Shown: positions 51,185 through 61,671 of the stretch, piece after piece
Layout of the letters: every line of letters begins with the position of its first letter
Numbering within the stretch: position 1 is the stretch's first letter
Source: Homalodisca vitripennis
Taxonomy: Eukaryota; Arthropoda; Insecta; Hemiptera; Cicadellidae
Assembly (NCBI RefSeq): GCF_021130785.1
Contig: NC_060209.1
Span: forward strand, 19,305,501 to 19,369,500
DNA: 64,000 bases
Direction: 5' to 3'
Program-made: the position numbers and the translations under genes
The notes under the pieces: model-generated
The model's database searches: none
What the model saw: the letters and a program-made list of their open reading frames with translations, nothing else
Told to the model about the DNA's origin: nothing

Positions 51185-54100
51185 TGTGAACTCTATAAAG
51201 AAAATTTCTAATGGTTAAATGTAAACCTTAGTTCGAAGTATATCTTTTATATTCAACAAAAGCAGTTACCTGCGGGTTTGCAAATTATTGTATAACAGGT
51301 AGGAAATAGAAATTTTTTGGAAATGACATAATAAATACTTCTAAAAATAAGTAACGGTCATTGGAAGATATTATAATCTTCTTAGCCATTTCAGAATAAC
51401 TGGAATTAAAGTTTAAAGAGCAATGTTTTAGGAACTAAACACCATGTAGGTTTGAAAATACTGTTTTATATCATTACTAAATCTACATTTATTACCTAGC
51501 ATTAAAAAAAAAATAAATTAGAAGCAAGATCGAGCAGAACGACAATAATAAAATTGATTTGTTTAATTAAAGCTTTTGGTGAAGAGATTTCATGGTTAAC
51601 CGTAGTAACAATTTGTAGCCGGTGTTTAGTCGTGTTTCCTGTATCGTATACGATGGTAGTGATTGACTTCCGGACTATCTATGAAGCCCAGCATGATTCT
51701 ACTCTCCAAATAGTTATCAACACAGTAATTTGTCTAAAGAAAGATATGTGCATATATTAGTAACGCTTCGAAGATTCGTAAGCTAATTTAAATCTTTTTA
51801 TCTGTCATGTTTTATAGCTAAGATAAAACTGACTTTCACAGGTTTAAAATACCATTATATTAAACATTTAAAATTTGCAATTAACTCTAAAACTAAATTA
51901 TTTACAGCCCATAGAATTTTTGTTGTAATACATAATTTATATGTTTTGTAATATAGTCAAATATTCATTTTATAGTAGATCAAAATCAAAATTTTGGTCT
52001 CCTTATCCCCGGCAGTAAATTACACTTTGTTTATGAAAACAACTAAAATTGTAATTACAACTTATTTAAACTTTCGTTTGAAGCCACTAATGATAAATAT
52101 AAAGAGTAGTATCATCAATTCATACTTTCACTCAGATTGTTGTATTTATTATTTATTTATTGAGTATAAATATACTGGTGCCAAAAACTAATATTTCCAG
52201 TTGAAGTACGTATGAAAAAAATACAGTATTAGCACATTAAAAAGTTATTTTTCACCTCCAAAAGACTAAAGAGTGTACAGGATTAAAAATAATTTAAACC
52301 CTCCTGTTGTATTTTTGAACATTAGAGATAAAGATGTCTCACAGGAATACCTATTGTACTAGGTCCGTTGTCTCACAAGACAAGACGATTGCAAGCCAGA
52401 GAAAGAATTTTGTACATACAGTTCTCTTTTACAGAGTGAAAGATTGCGTTATTCTTTCATTGAACATTGACAACGTGAACTCTTGATCAATTCTATTGCA
52501 TATTTGAATTTAATTTAATCTGTATTTCATTGGCATACGTTTTAAATGTGAAGACTTCCCAAAGATTCTGAGACTATCACAGACTTTGATTTTTATTGAA
52601 TGTTTTCCCCATGTAATTGAATGTTGAATTATTGAATTATTGAATGTTTTTATTTGAAAGTAATTTTTACCCCAAGAAATTATCTCTAGAAGCATGATTA
52701 TCTTACGTGTTAGTTTATTAAATATAAACAACTTTATTTTTGTCCATAAAAATAGATACATAAACTTATGTACATTGATTCAATCGTAATTTTAATTGTT
52801 TATGGAAATTAAATGATAACATAAAAGCAGGGAATTAAATAGTTCCTAACTGGGATCCATGGAAAAATAATTAGACGTTATCTGCATTAATAAAAATACT
52901 ACAGTTTTGTTATTTAATTTAATTGAAGTATCTCACTCTATAATCAGTATAATTAAAGCTATCTTAATACAAATACTTAAAGCGGATTTTGGGATGTGCA
53001 ATTTTTATTCAGTAATGAAGTAAGCTGGGCCGTGGACAGGTTTAGTATTGACGCAAAGGGTTTGAAAGTAATTGGAGTGTTACTCCACTAGCATTAGAGG
53101 AAAGAGATACTTTTCGAGCGCTCAAATTTCTATATTGACTACACTTGATTAAACATTACGTTATTTGCAGTAGAGACGTAACTATATTTTATTGATGTAA
53201 CTAGTTACCACAAAGTGAATGATGACGTACCTCACCTGACTCAAAAAAGCAAACATATCCCTTCCGGCTTAATCGGAAAAAAGTATATTCCATATGTGGC
53301 TGAAGTTTGAAAATCAATGAAAATGTAATTGTTGTGACAGTAAATAAAAACATAAAGTGGTGTAGGAAAAAGGTTATATTAGGAAACCTGTAATGCACCG
53401 ATCGAAGACATATTAAGCTGGTTTATGAGTCTTTGGCACATCCGAGAGACTAGGAAGTTGTATTTATAAATAACTGTGGATTTAAATATATATAATATAT
53501 AAAATTAAAGTTAATAAATGTTTTGAAGAATGTTTTAGTAAAGACGTTGTATGTAGCTGGAATCAAAGGTGATAATGTATATTGGTTAATTCAGTTTAAG
53601 TGTACCCAATCCTGCAGGTGCAGTGGGAGGGATTAGATCTGGAGATGCGGTTTCCCCCAATTACAATTACAGGAGCCTGGTCACCTCACCGTAGTGGCAG
53701 TCGATGATATTCTCGCTGGGCACTAGAAGCTTCATGGGGGTGATGCTACATTATACAACTATTTTGTAGAATTATAGAATAATTCCCTTAAAAATAGGTC
53801 ACAGGCAAACACACAAACTCCACAGTCCAAACAGCGTAAACGAGTGAGATTGTCACCACTTGGTTGTAATACTACTGTAACACATCAGCTGCAGTCTGCA
53901 ATATAACTTTAATTTCGCTAACCCATAGACGTCGATGACAGATTCATACAGACCTGATCCGATAAAACTGTAATGAAATGTATCAAGTCACATAGTTCTA
54001 GTACCCGTATTTATTAGACTTGTTTCTTTATTTCTGCTCGTTTTTATAAGCAGCCTGGTTAGCTCAAATATGTAAAAAAAATACAGTCGTACGTAAAACT

Positions 54101-54560
54101 AAAAAACTTAATCATTCTATCCGTTCAAAAGATTTACATAAATATACTTAAAAGTAGTAATCAAGTTGAACTAAACTATTATTATATAATTAAAGCCAAT
54201 AATATATCATGTAAGAAAAATCAACTGTAATACGTGCTTCATCAATAATGCAACAAAGAAAGTCCCAGAGGAATAATAGAAAGATTATTCAACTTTGCCT
54301 CAACGAAGATGTTGGGATGAATAAAACATCTCGTGGGCTGGGTTGATAAAGAGTGGAGAAGAGTGCAATGTTATTTCCGTTCCATAAACTAAACTTTATA
54401 GCCTAATTCCCGGCACACTAATAATTAAAGTAAAAGAAGTAATATTTTGTTTGTCTCGACTATTGGAGATACAAATTTCGACCGATAATGAAATTTAAAT
54501 TTATTCTGGAATTTTTCTTTACCTACATAAACTATTTAATTAATTTCTACATTCTGTTCC
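51185..54560. other. gene-free AT-rich stretch
   Basis: No gene is supported. A GC-richer piece at about 53,600-53,750 may be an old repeat fragment but is not classified. Confidence 0.5.
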
Positions 54561-54564
54561 AAAA

Positions 54565-54565
<1 letters not shown>

Positions 54566-54613
<48 letters not shown>

Positions 54614-54652
54614 TGAGTGTGTCTCTCTGTGTGTTTGTGTGTGTGTATTACT
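54566..54652. repeat. (GT)n microsatellite
   Basis: An uninterrupted GT run of about 46 bases, followed by a degenerate GT/CT tail. Confidence 0.96.
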
Positions 54653-54973
54653 AACTATTAGGCAAACGATAACATGAGTTATATTAAAATAACCAAAATT
54701 CAACTTTAAAAATTCATAGCTTGGACATTTGGGTTCCGATTAAAACCAAACTTTGAAACAACATACAAGTGTACTAATATTCAGAATGTAATTTTATAAT
54801 TATATGAATTAAAGTTGTTAGCAAATAGCCATCTTAACTTTTATAATCACAAAATTCGACTTAGCCCGCTTTTCGAGCCCTTAAAACAACACCTTACAAT
54901 CACAAAATTAACATAACTCAGAACAAAAAATTATAATTCTATATTAGAGATATAGCCTCGAAAAGTGTTTTAG

Positions 54974-55189
54974 AAATGTATATAATTATACACCTATAAA
55001 CACCTTTTAAAAACGTTTTATATTCATACTATGTACATTTAGAATTCTGGGAAATCATCTTCAAGTACTAAGGTGTTAGTATGAAGAAACCTTAGTACCT
55101 GAAGATAAATTCCCAGACTTCGAAATGTACATAGTATGAAAATAAAAAGTTTTTAAAAAGTGTTAAGAAGTTTATAATTATATACATTA
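54974..55189. mobile_element. foldback element, arms of about 100 bp
   Basis: The left arm (AATGTATATAATTATACACC ... AGTACTAAGGT) and the right arm (ACCTTAGTACCTGAAGATAA ... AATTATATACATT) are imperfect reverse complements over about 100 bp, around a loop of about 13 bases. The right arm contains CTGAAGA (55,099-55,105) and GAAA (55,122-55,125), and the left arm a mutated version on the other strand. That places it near the elements at 31.6 and 33.8 kb. No coding sequence is present. Confidence 0.75.
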
Positions 55190-57590
55190 TAATTCTATTT
55201 GTTTCAATGTGTGACATTTACGTATTTTTAAAAGCTTTACTGCGTTATTACTGAAAAAAAAAAAACAGTGAACGAGAGCGCCAAGGCCCTCGTCTCTATA
55301 CTAAAGCGATGCCTACAGGAAACATTAATTACTGGTAAATTAAATATTTACAAAAGCTAATTGGCTTTTCAAGTTTCATTGTTCATAATAGCTGATCATT
55401 TAATTCCAGTACTCAATTTCATTATTACAATACTAGACTAGAAAACTGTAAGGAAGTAGTCACCTGGAGTGTATAATTTGTTCATTCTCTTTGTAATACT
55501 TGAATAATTGAATGGAGCGTGCAATGTTAATAATACGCGGCTGTGGTGACTGTACCAGATCATATTGTAAAGTGAGGGAACTGTCATAACATTGTCAATA
55601 TGGAAACATATTAAATCGATAGACTATGATAAGTGACCATTAAAAAAGTGGAAGACTAAACGTCCAACTCATGACAAACATTTTTTAGCAAAATTTTGTA
55701 CAAAATTCATATAAATCCCAAGAACACGTTAAGTAGCTCAAAAGCATGAAGTGTATTACAGTGGTTCGCTGAGTAAGGTCTTCAAATTACACTACTTAAA
55801 GCCTTACAAAATGCAATCAAGTTAGGATAGCAAAATGGATTTTTTAAATTCATTACAAACAAGTGTAATAAATATTCCACGTTTTTAAGCTCAGTAGTTT
55901 TTGCATATGAGGTATTTTTAGCTCTAAATTTACAGATAAATATAAAACAATATTTTTTAACAACAGAATTTTTAGAAGGATTAGAAAACAAAGCCTTTCA
56001 ATGATTATGGAAATTCAAACTATATTATTTATTTTCACTTGCTTCAAAATTATAGTGAAAATATATCAGACCAAAACAGATTACTTAAATTTTAAATATA
56101 TCATATATTTTTTGCTAGAGTCACCTCATAATGGTGTGATCATTGAGACTCAAAAAAGCTCTGTTAGAATAATCGGAAAAAGAATTATAGAGAATCGTGT
56201 AAGAGGCTTTAAGGAGTTGGAATTGCTGACTTTGCCTCAATATCCTTAAGGTGATCGTGTACTGCAGATTAGGATACACTCTGATTATATGAAACTAGAG
56301 GCAGGGCAACTTTAGAACTCACCAACATAGACTGACGCCATCTTAACCTACTACAACAAGTTGATTTGAGACTAATCAATAAATTAACTAAAAGTATAAA
56401 AATTTCTCATAACCATTTTCAAATTAATATCAAACTCATTTTGTCGTCCAATTCGTTTTGCTCTGTTAATGAGTTCACGATAAGCTGCTGGGACATTTGA
56501 ATGTACTAGATATGAAGTCAGTGTTACTGTTTGAATGAGCGTTTGTATCATTTTAATTCCGAAAGTGTGTGAATGCTTCGATGAGAAATGTATTCATGAT
56601 TGCTATACAATGTACATATTAAAGTATTTGGAATACTTTGCATTCGAAGCATTATACCTATTATTACTAAAGTATACAAGTAGGACATCCTTTAAACTAT
56701 TTATATATATTATATTTAAACTAAACATTCCGACAAAGATGACTTGGTCGAAGGGGAGCTATAGTATGGTCCCATGATCGCCTTATAACACTACAACTTG
56801 ATGTTTTCTTTTGTAAATATTTGGAAAATAATGTTTATTAATTAAACTTGACCATATGAATTAGATAAGTAATTATTGTGCGAGAAAAGGGAACAATTAT
56901 TAAAGAAGTGTTACAGTATACGCAGTATGAACTTTCTACACATGAATTGCACGTTCTCAGACATTAAGTATACGGAACATGTTCTGTACCAGCAGTATAA
57001 CGTACTTATTTTATGTGGTATATAAAGTTTACTATAATAAAGTCTTCATATACTTGTGAATATGTTCATAATGCTCAGTTAGTAAGTGCATCTTTATTGT
57101 AGTCGGTCATAATGTACATCCCTACAGCAGGATGTTAATAGTTTAACATGTTGGCATTTTTGATAGGATGATCCTTTAGAGTTACAATTATGTATCTCTT
57201 AACGTAGCCTTCCTCCTATCAGTTATTTTATGTTACAATCCTGCATGGGAACTCTAAGATTCAAAATAATAAAATTACATTTAACAACAAATAATTGAGA
57301 AGACTATAAATGTATACTAAATCTCAATGATTTTATTTATATCCATTTAAAAGAAATAAATATGGAGCCACATTTTTGCAACGCCTCACGTAAAAAAATT
57401 CTACATATATATATAAGTAGATATGAATATGCCGGTTCTAGACCACTTTTGGGACAGACAGAAAATCAATGTAAAATACTGTCCATTGAACCATAAACAA
57501 ATCTAATAAAATCTAACAGGAAAGCACGAATGTTAAATAACCGAATCTTTAGCTGTTTTACTGTTCAATGTTTGCTTCTACATTTATAAG
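55190..57590. other. gene-free AT-rich stretch up to the viral element
   Basis: Nothing is supported. The left boundary of the virus-like element lies somewhere between here and 57,630; no terminal inverted repeat could be identified. Confidence 0.5.
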
Positions 57591-57629
57591 CTGTTTTAAT
57601 GAAAAAATCAAAAATCTTAATAAAAAATC

Positions 57630-57635
57630 TTTATT
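57630..57635 (-). terminator. AATAAA polyadenylation signal overlapping a stop
   Basis: The minus-strand TAA stop of the leftmost viral gene is inside AATAAA (GAATAAAG). Combined stop/poly(A) signals are usual in compact viral genomes, but chance is possible in AT-rich DNA. Confidence 0.4.
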
Positions 57636-57937
57636 CTACAAAGTTAATTGTAACACAGTCTTTATCTTTTATAGTCTTCTTTCCAGTAACAACCAAGTGT
57701 AATTTTTCATTTTTGTTTAATTCTTTAATCTTTTTCTCATCCAAAACAGTCAAAAATCTGTTCGGCAAGTGTACTTTACAATCTTCCAACTCGGCAATTA
57801 TTGTAAACCCGAATTTATCTTTCATTTTCTCCAAATTCATGATTTTTGTACTTCTTTTTTTCTTCCAATTCATTTAACTTCTTATACTCTTTAAACTTAC
57901 ATTCTCCAATATCATTTAACTCTTTCAAGAACTCCAT
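57631..57937 (-). pseudogene. small viral protein of unknown function, one frameshift
   Basis: The gene starts at the ATG at 57,937, which sits in a TTTAAATGG context like its neighbours. The first frame (MEFLKELNDIGECKF...) reaches a stop after about 40 codons. The conserved-looking remainder continues in the next frame to 57,631, with FGFTIIAELED, then VHLPNRFLTVLDEKKIKELN. The shift falls in or near an A-rich run (GAAGAAAAAAAGAAG). The pattern of a short N-terminal helix, then strands and V-LPNRF, resembles small proteins found beside adenain-like proteases in arthropod virus-like elements. It may be an OB-type fold, but I cannot assign a function. It is about 100 residues if read through. 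Confidence 0.6.
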
Positions 57938-57965
57938 TTAAATAGAAAAAATTTAAAGACGGAAA
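57938..57965 (-). promoter_or_regulatory. T-rich/TAAAT start motif
   Basis: Reading toward the gene at 57,937: AAATTTTTTCTATTTAAATGG. A T run is followed by TAAAT overlapping the ATG. Confidence 0.5.
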
Positions 57966-57978
57966 AAAATGAAATTCG

Positions 57979-58465
57979 CTAACCTTCACTCGAGAAGTCG
58001 GGGAGAATGTGAGTAAAAACCGCATTCTTTTCAAGAGGTTCTTCGTTTAATTTCTCCAAATGTACTATAAAATCATCGAGGATTTCTGGTTCAAAAATCA
58101 TAAACAAATTCAACATCCAGATAATGAAAAAATACAGGTAATATCTTTTCATAATAAACGTGTGTATCGATACCTACCAACCTAATGTATTCTTTGAAAA
58201 GGAAAATAATTTTGTCAATGGTTCCAAGAGATAAGTAAAAATTTTTATTCTGTTTTCTAAATTCTGTAACAAATTTTGTTTGCTTCTTGTCTCCATATTG
58301 CAATTTTGTAAGCAGGTTATTCAAATGTGTTAATTTATTTCGAAATTTCTTAGGTTTAGGTCTTTCTAACAAAATTAAATTACAACCTCTACAAACTAAA
58401 TATCTTTTATCGATAATTTCTCCTCTATTAGAACACTTGTAACAGTTGGCATTATACTCTTCCAT
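57979..58465 (-). CDS. zinc-ribbon protein, possibly VLTF3-like
   Basis: The main frame (58,091-58,465, 124 codons) starts at the ATG in TTTAAATGG. It has a zinc ribbon with CYKC at residues 8-11 and CRGC at 25-28, separated by GEIIDKRYLV. A basic linker (ERPKPKKF) and a helical region containing THLNNLLTKLQYGDKKQ follow. A zinc ribbon followed by a short HFN/LNQ-type helix is the layout of the poxvirus late transcription factor VLTF3 family, found in several large DNA viruses and Polinton-like elements; the match here is by eye and weak. After the stop, a 40-codon frame (57,979-58,101, starting MIFEPEILDDFIVHL) overlaps by 11 bases in another frame. It is either a separate small gene or the C terminus displaced by an indel. 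The protein would be nuclear or factory-located. Confidence 0.55.
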
Positions 58466-58489
58466 TTAAACAAAAAGATTTTTTTATAA
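58466..58489. promoter_or_regulatory. 24-bp divergent promoter
   Basis: Two ATGs face outward, 24 bp apart (minus-strand gene at 58,465, plus-strand gene at 58,490). The whole space is TTAAACAAAAAGATTTTTTT plus ATAA, so each start has its own TAAATGG and T-rich stretch. The sequence is nearly symmetrical. Confidence 0.6.
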
Positions 58490-58751
58490 ATGGAGATTAT
58501 GGAACTAAGTCTGCCGAGATATAAATTTTTTCAGCGCAAATGTTTGTGTTTACATTTCTACAACAGAGATAAATAGAAATAATTTCATTCTATTGTACAA
58601 CTATTTAGGATATTTTGTCTATGACTACAAAGATTATTCCGGAAGAAATCGAGATTTTTCATCAGCGAAAGAGTATATTTTTGAAGTTTTAGAAGGAATG
58701 AAAGAGAATAATATGAACATCATCAATTATTGTAAAAGACAAAATGAATGA
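58490..58751 (+). pseudogene. viral protein of unknown function on the plus strand, one frameshift
   Basis: It is the only clear gene of the element on the plus strand. The start at 58,490 lies in TATAAATGG. The first 28 codons (starting MEIMELSLPRYKFFQRK and containing LHFYN) end at a TAG at 58,574-58,576. An adjacent frame then continues without interruption to 58,751, with NYLGYFVYDYKDYSGRNRD, then FEVLEGMKENN. Total length is 262 bases, one more than 87 codons, fitting a single-base insertion. I do not recognise the family; the aromatic-rich middle suggests a small globular protein. It is divergent from the zinc-ribbon gene and shares its 24-bp promoter. Confidence 0.6.
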
Positions 58752-58878
58752 TTGTGTCTTTGGTGTAGTGTTGTTAGTGTGCGTGTTTGCGCTATGGGGA
58801 ATCACATCACATTCAACTTCTACGGTGTCTATTGTTTTAGAGACTTGGCCCTGCACTGCTACTGTCCAACCAAGTTAA
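58744..58878 (+). CDS. 44-codon ORF with signal-peptide-like N terminus
   Basis: The ATG overlaps the stop of the preceding gene (AATGAATGA). The frame begins MNDC and continues with a hydrophobic stretch (VFGVVLLVCVFALWGI), then a Ser/Thr-rich part and WPC, and stops at 58,876-58,878. This resembles a signal peptide followed by a short exported segment. Further plus-strand frames downstream, to about 59,090, are Cys-containing but interrupted (e.g. NLCRVFCKCN). It could be the start of a decayed secreted protein gene. It could equally be chance within inserted repeat DNA, so it is offered with low confidence. Confidence 0.25.
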   Translation: MNDCVFGVVLLVCVFALWGITSHSTSTVSIVLETWPCTATVQPS

Positions 58879-58879
58879 T

Positions 58880-59257
58880 GGCTAGGAGCTGTAATTCGGG
58901 TCTTAGACTCTGGAATTTTTTTGTTCCCAAGTCTCATTTTTCTTTGGTAACTACTGTGTAGAAGTTGATGGAGAGATACAATTAGGGAATTTGTGTCGGG
59001 TGTTTTGTAAGTGTAATGTTGTATTAATGAATGATGTGAATGATGAATGTAATGAACGAATTAAGGAAGAGAAGGAATGTACGAATTAAGGAAGAGAAGG
59101 AATTAAGGAATGAAGTGGAAAGGTGAGGAAGCAAATGGCGCGCCAACCACAGTTGTCATTACTCGGCTTGTTCTATAGTCATTACACTATGGCCACTCGT
59201 GTAAAGACTTGTCCCCAACCACTGAACGACAACCATGTCTTCCTCAATAAAAAGCGC
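58880..59257 (-). repeat. probable SINE body or inserted repeat
   Basis: This stretch lies downstream of the tRNA-like head at 59,258-59,337 on the minus strand. It contains GAGGAAGACATGGTTGTCGT, CAGTGGTTGGGGACAAG and two GGCGCGCC-type strings. At 59,050-59,115 there is a degenerate repeat of GAATTAAGGAAGAGAAGGAA. It is GC-richer than the viral genes. Its left boundary is uncertain. Confidence 0.45.
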
Positions 59258-59337
59258 GCCTGAAGCTCTGGGATTTGAACCCAGAACCTCAGGCTTTGAA
59301 GGCAAGCGTCTTACCAACTGAGCTACGGAGAGTCTCG
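59258..59337 (-). repeat. tRNA-like SINE head (tRNA pseudogene)
   Basis: On the minus strand: CTCCGTAGCTCAGTTGGTAAG (A box region) and CTGGGTTCAAATCCCAG, a perfect T arm (5-bp stem, 7-base loop) holding the B box. The D stem is broken (GCTC against AGAC), the anticodon stem has mismatches and the acceptor ends do not pair. It is therefore a tRNA-derived SINE head or pseudogene, not a working tRNA. It interrupts the viral gene cluster. Confidence 0.7.
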
Positions 59338-59340
59338 AAA

Positions 59341-59912
59341 GTTATAAGCTATATCTCTGCTATATAAGTTGTTCAATTAGGAGTGCTAGTTTACAAGTTT
59401 ATTAATAATTTTATATTTCAAAAACCACTCAACCGATTTTAATGAAATTTGGTACACATATAGTAAATACTTAACTCTTTCGACTTAACTTATCCATAAG
59501 GGTGAAATCATCCCCTATTTCTTAATATTCATAAAAAAATAAAAAAAATTATCAGAAAAATCTGAAACTTCAAAAACAAGCGAGTTCAACTTAAAATTTC
59601 ATGAAAATAACAAAATTTTTCAAAAACTACCCCAATCATCCCTTATCTTAAAACTCTTATATCTCGAGAACTATTGGAGCTTTTTTTGCTGAAATTTGGT
59701 ATATAGGATCAGTAAATATTAAAGTATTTTTTTAAAATCATAACTTCCGGTCCAACCCTTAAGATGACCTTGGAATAGTTTTTTGTTAATATCATCCCCA
59801 TTTTTTAAGATATTCTTTTGAAATTAAAAATGAATACTTATATCAATGTCTTTAACAATTCTGTAAAGTTTTAAAATTATCCGATGAATAATAGTGAAAA
59901 ATAACGTGATTT
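59341..59912. repeat. non-coding repeat between viral genes
   Basis: Contains AACCACTCAACCGATTTTAA, then TGAAATTTGGTACACATATA, and about 235 bp later a related string (CTCGAGAACTATTGG, TGCTGAAATTTGGTATATAG). CAACCGATTTNNATGAAATTTGGTA-type strings are, to my knowledge, widely dispersed in insect mobile elements. There is no open frame of note. It may be inserted together with the adjoining SINE or be native intergenic DNA of the element. Confidence 0.45.
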
Positions 59913-61109
59913 TTACTGAATTTCTCTAATATCGTTCTTAATCACATCATAGGCTAAAAATTTCTCAGAGACAACAACAACATAACAAATCGCGTTTGTA
60001 ACAGCTTTTTGAAAATCCATATTGATAATTATATCGTTCTTTGAACCAGAAATATTTGTCAAACTCTTTGTTGTATCAATGACATAAATAGGTCTATTCG
60101 CTAAAAATTCTTTAGGATTGTAATACATTTCCTTATTATTACAGTAAACTTTCTTAAAATCTTGATACATCTGATACATGATTCTGAAAAGACCTCCGGA
60201 AATGTTTAAAATTTTGTAATTCATCTGGATAATAAGAACCGTTCAATTTTACTCTGATATTTTTTACATCCAAACTATCAAACTTTGAAGGATTTCTTTC
60301 TTGATTATTCTGTCTATCTGTTTGAAAACCTATAATAACGAAACTTGGGATTGAAGATATTTCTATAAATGTTTGTAATATCGAACGAATAAGTTGTTCC
60401 GGAAATACCTTTTTGTTCAATACATTGCCAATCTAGAAAATTAAACATAATGTTTTGACTTTTTGTAATTTCATCAATCAATCTAATTTTACTCGTGGTT
60501 TTATAATCAATCATTGGAACTCTAATAAAAAAATCTGTAATTGTTATTTTTCCATCAACAGGCATAACATTTCCAGTTGCAGTCTTCAGAATCACATCAT
60601 CGTCTTCTGCTCTTATAAAACTTAGATAAAATCCTCCTTTATAGATCGGAATAGTAACATTTTCAAAAAATCCTAATCCAAAATGAGATAAATTTCCAGC
60701 TGCTTCAAAAACACCAAATTTAAAATCTGATTCAAAGCCATTAGAAGTTTGAGAAATAACATCACTTTTTGAATACGAAATAGTTCCTTTAATTGTGCTT
60801 TAATTGGCCACAGTTTTCGACTTCTTCTATCAATTTATTGTGTTTTCTTACTTCAATCTTAGAAAATAAAAACGGTATAAAATTATCGATTAATCTAACA
60901 TTATCAGTTCCAAGATACGCTTGACCATCTTGTTTTGTTAAAGTTCCAGAAATATAAAACTGGAAGTTAGACGAGCAAAAGTTATCTCCAAAATCAATAT
61001 TAAACTCAGTTCTTTTATTCGGTTCATTCAAATGTTGTTTACTAATTGGATAGAAATTTTTAAACTCCGCCCTTTCAATATCACTAGCATATTTTCTGTA
61101 GTCCGCCAT
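59913..61109 (-). pseudogene. double-jelly-roll capsid-like protein, about three frameshifts
   Basis: It starts at the ATG at 61,109 (TTATTAAATGG) and would span about 398 codons to 59,913. It is read in four overlapping frames: 61,109-60,789; about 60,800-60,314; 60,420-60,154; 60,224-59,913. Frame changes fall near 60,800, 60,385 and 60,210. The pieces carry features of the double jelly-roll-like family common in arthropod virus-like elements: an N-terminal FNIDFGDNF and FLFSKIEVRKH, a middle with FGLGFFENV and a GKITITDFFIRVP strand, and a late FVIIGFQTDRQNN. Proteins of this kind form capsid shells or capsid-like structures. Each piece is free of internal stops, so breakage is by indels only. 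No nuclear or membrane signal is seen. Confidence 0.7.
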
Positions 61110-61135
61110 TTAATAAGAGAAAATTTAAAAAATTT
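61110..61135 (-). promoter_or_regulatory. T-rich/TAAAT start motif
   Basis: Toward the gene: AAATTTTCTCTTATTAAATGG. Same layout as at the other element genes. Confidence 0.5.
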
Positions 61136-61242
61136 TAAACATCATGTATAAGAAAGATATCATTTTTTCATCGATCTAATGTACGTTTTTATAAGAAAAG
61201 ATATAAATTTTAGTAAAATAATTAAAAAGATTAGAGTCATTT

Positions 61243-61643
61243 TTAATGATCTACTTCGTCATATTCAGGATTCTCTTCCTTAAATTTTTGCGATCTCGGT
61301 CACATATTTCAATAAAATCTGCACAGGATAGTAACCGCTATCTATAATATTGTTCCAATCAACTGTATCTTTATTTTCATCCAAAAACTTTATACTCAAG
61401 TGTTGATAGAGACAAAGAACAGACATATGATCTTTTAATTGATAATGTATATTTTCTTGAATGAACTCTGATGATAAAGTTTGATATTTAGCAATGTTTA
61501 TACCAATTCAATTTGTTTACGTATAATCTCATCATATCTTCGGATAATTCATATTTTTGAGAAATATCATCCCAATGTTCTTTTTTCAAATCTCTTTCGT
61601 GTTGCATGATAAAAAGATCGAAAGCACTGTAATGTCCCGCCAT
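61243..61643 (-). pseudogene. repeat-like viral protein of unknown function, two frameshifts
   Basis: The start at 61,643 follows TTTTTCTTAATAAATAGAG. The first frame (51 codons, starting MAGHYSAFDLFIMQH and containing WDDISQKYELSEDMM) stops at 61,488. A second frame takes over with KYQTLSSEFIQEN and WNNIIDSGYYPVQ, and a third closes at 61,243 with EENPEYDEVDH. Short units of the form W--I--YQ-LS--FI-EN recur, suggesting an all-helical repeat protein. Similar LS--FI-E--D-V-W repeats are known in proteins of large DNA viruses and virus-like elements, with no established role that I can name. It lies between the zinc-ribbon and capsid-like genes. Confidence 0.55.
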
Positions 61644-61668
61644 CTCTATTTATTAAGAAAAAGTTTCA
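61644..61668 (-). promoter_or_regulatory. T-rich/TAAAT start motif, offset
   Basis: Toward the gene: AACTTTTTCTTAATAAATAG then AGATGG. TAAAT lies a few bases before the ATG instead of overlapping it. Confidence 0.4.
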
Positions 61669-61671
61669 AAA

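Noticed and set aside
57599..57877. Plus-strand open frame of 92 codons
   Set aside because: Antisense shadow of the minus-strand viral gene; lysine-rich coding sequence read backwards gives Phe/Leu/Ser-rich peptide.
58752..58961. 69-codon open frame beginning at TTG
   Set aside because: No ATG start, no domain and a competing frame with a better start; it lies in likely repeat DNA.
59258..59337. Functional tRNA gene carried by the viral element
   Set aside because: The T arm is perfect but the D, anticodon and acceptor stems are broken.
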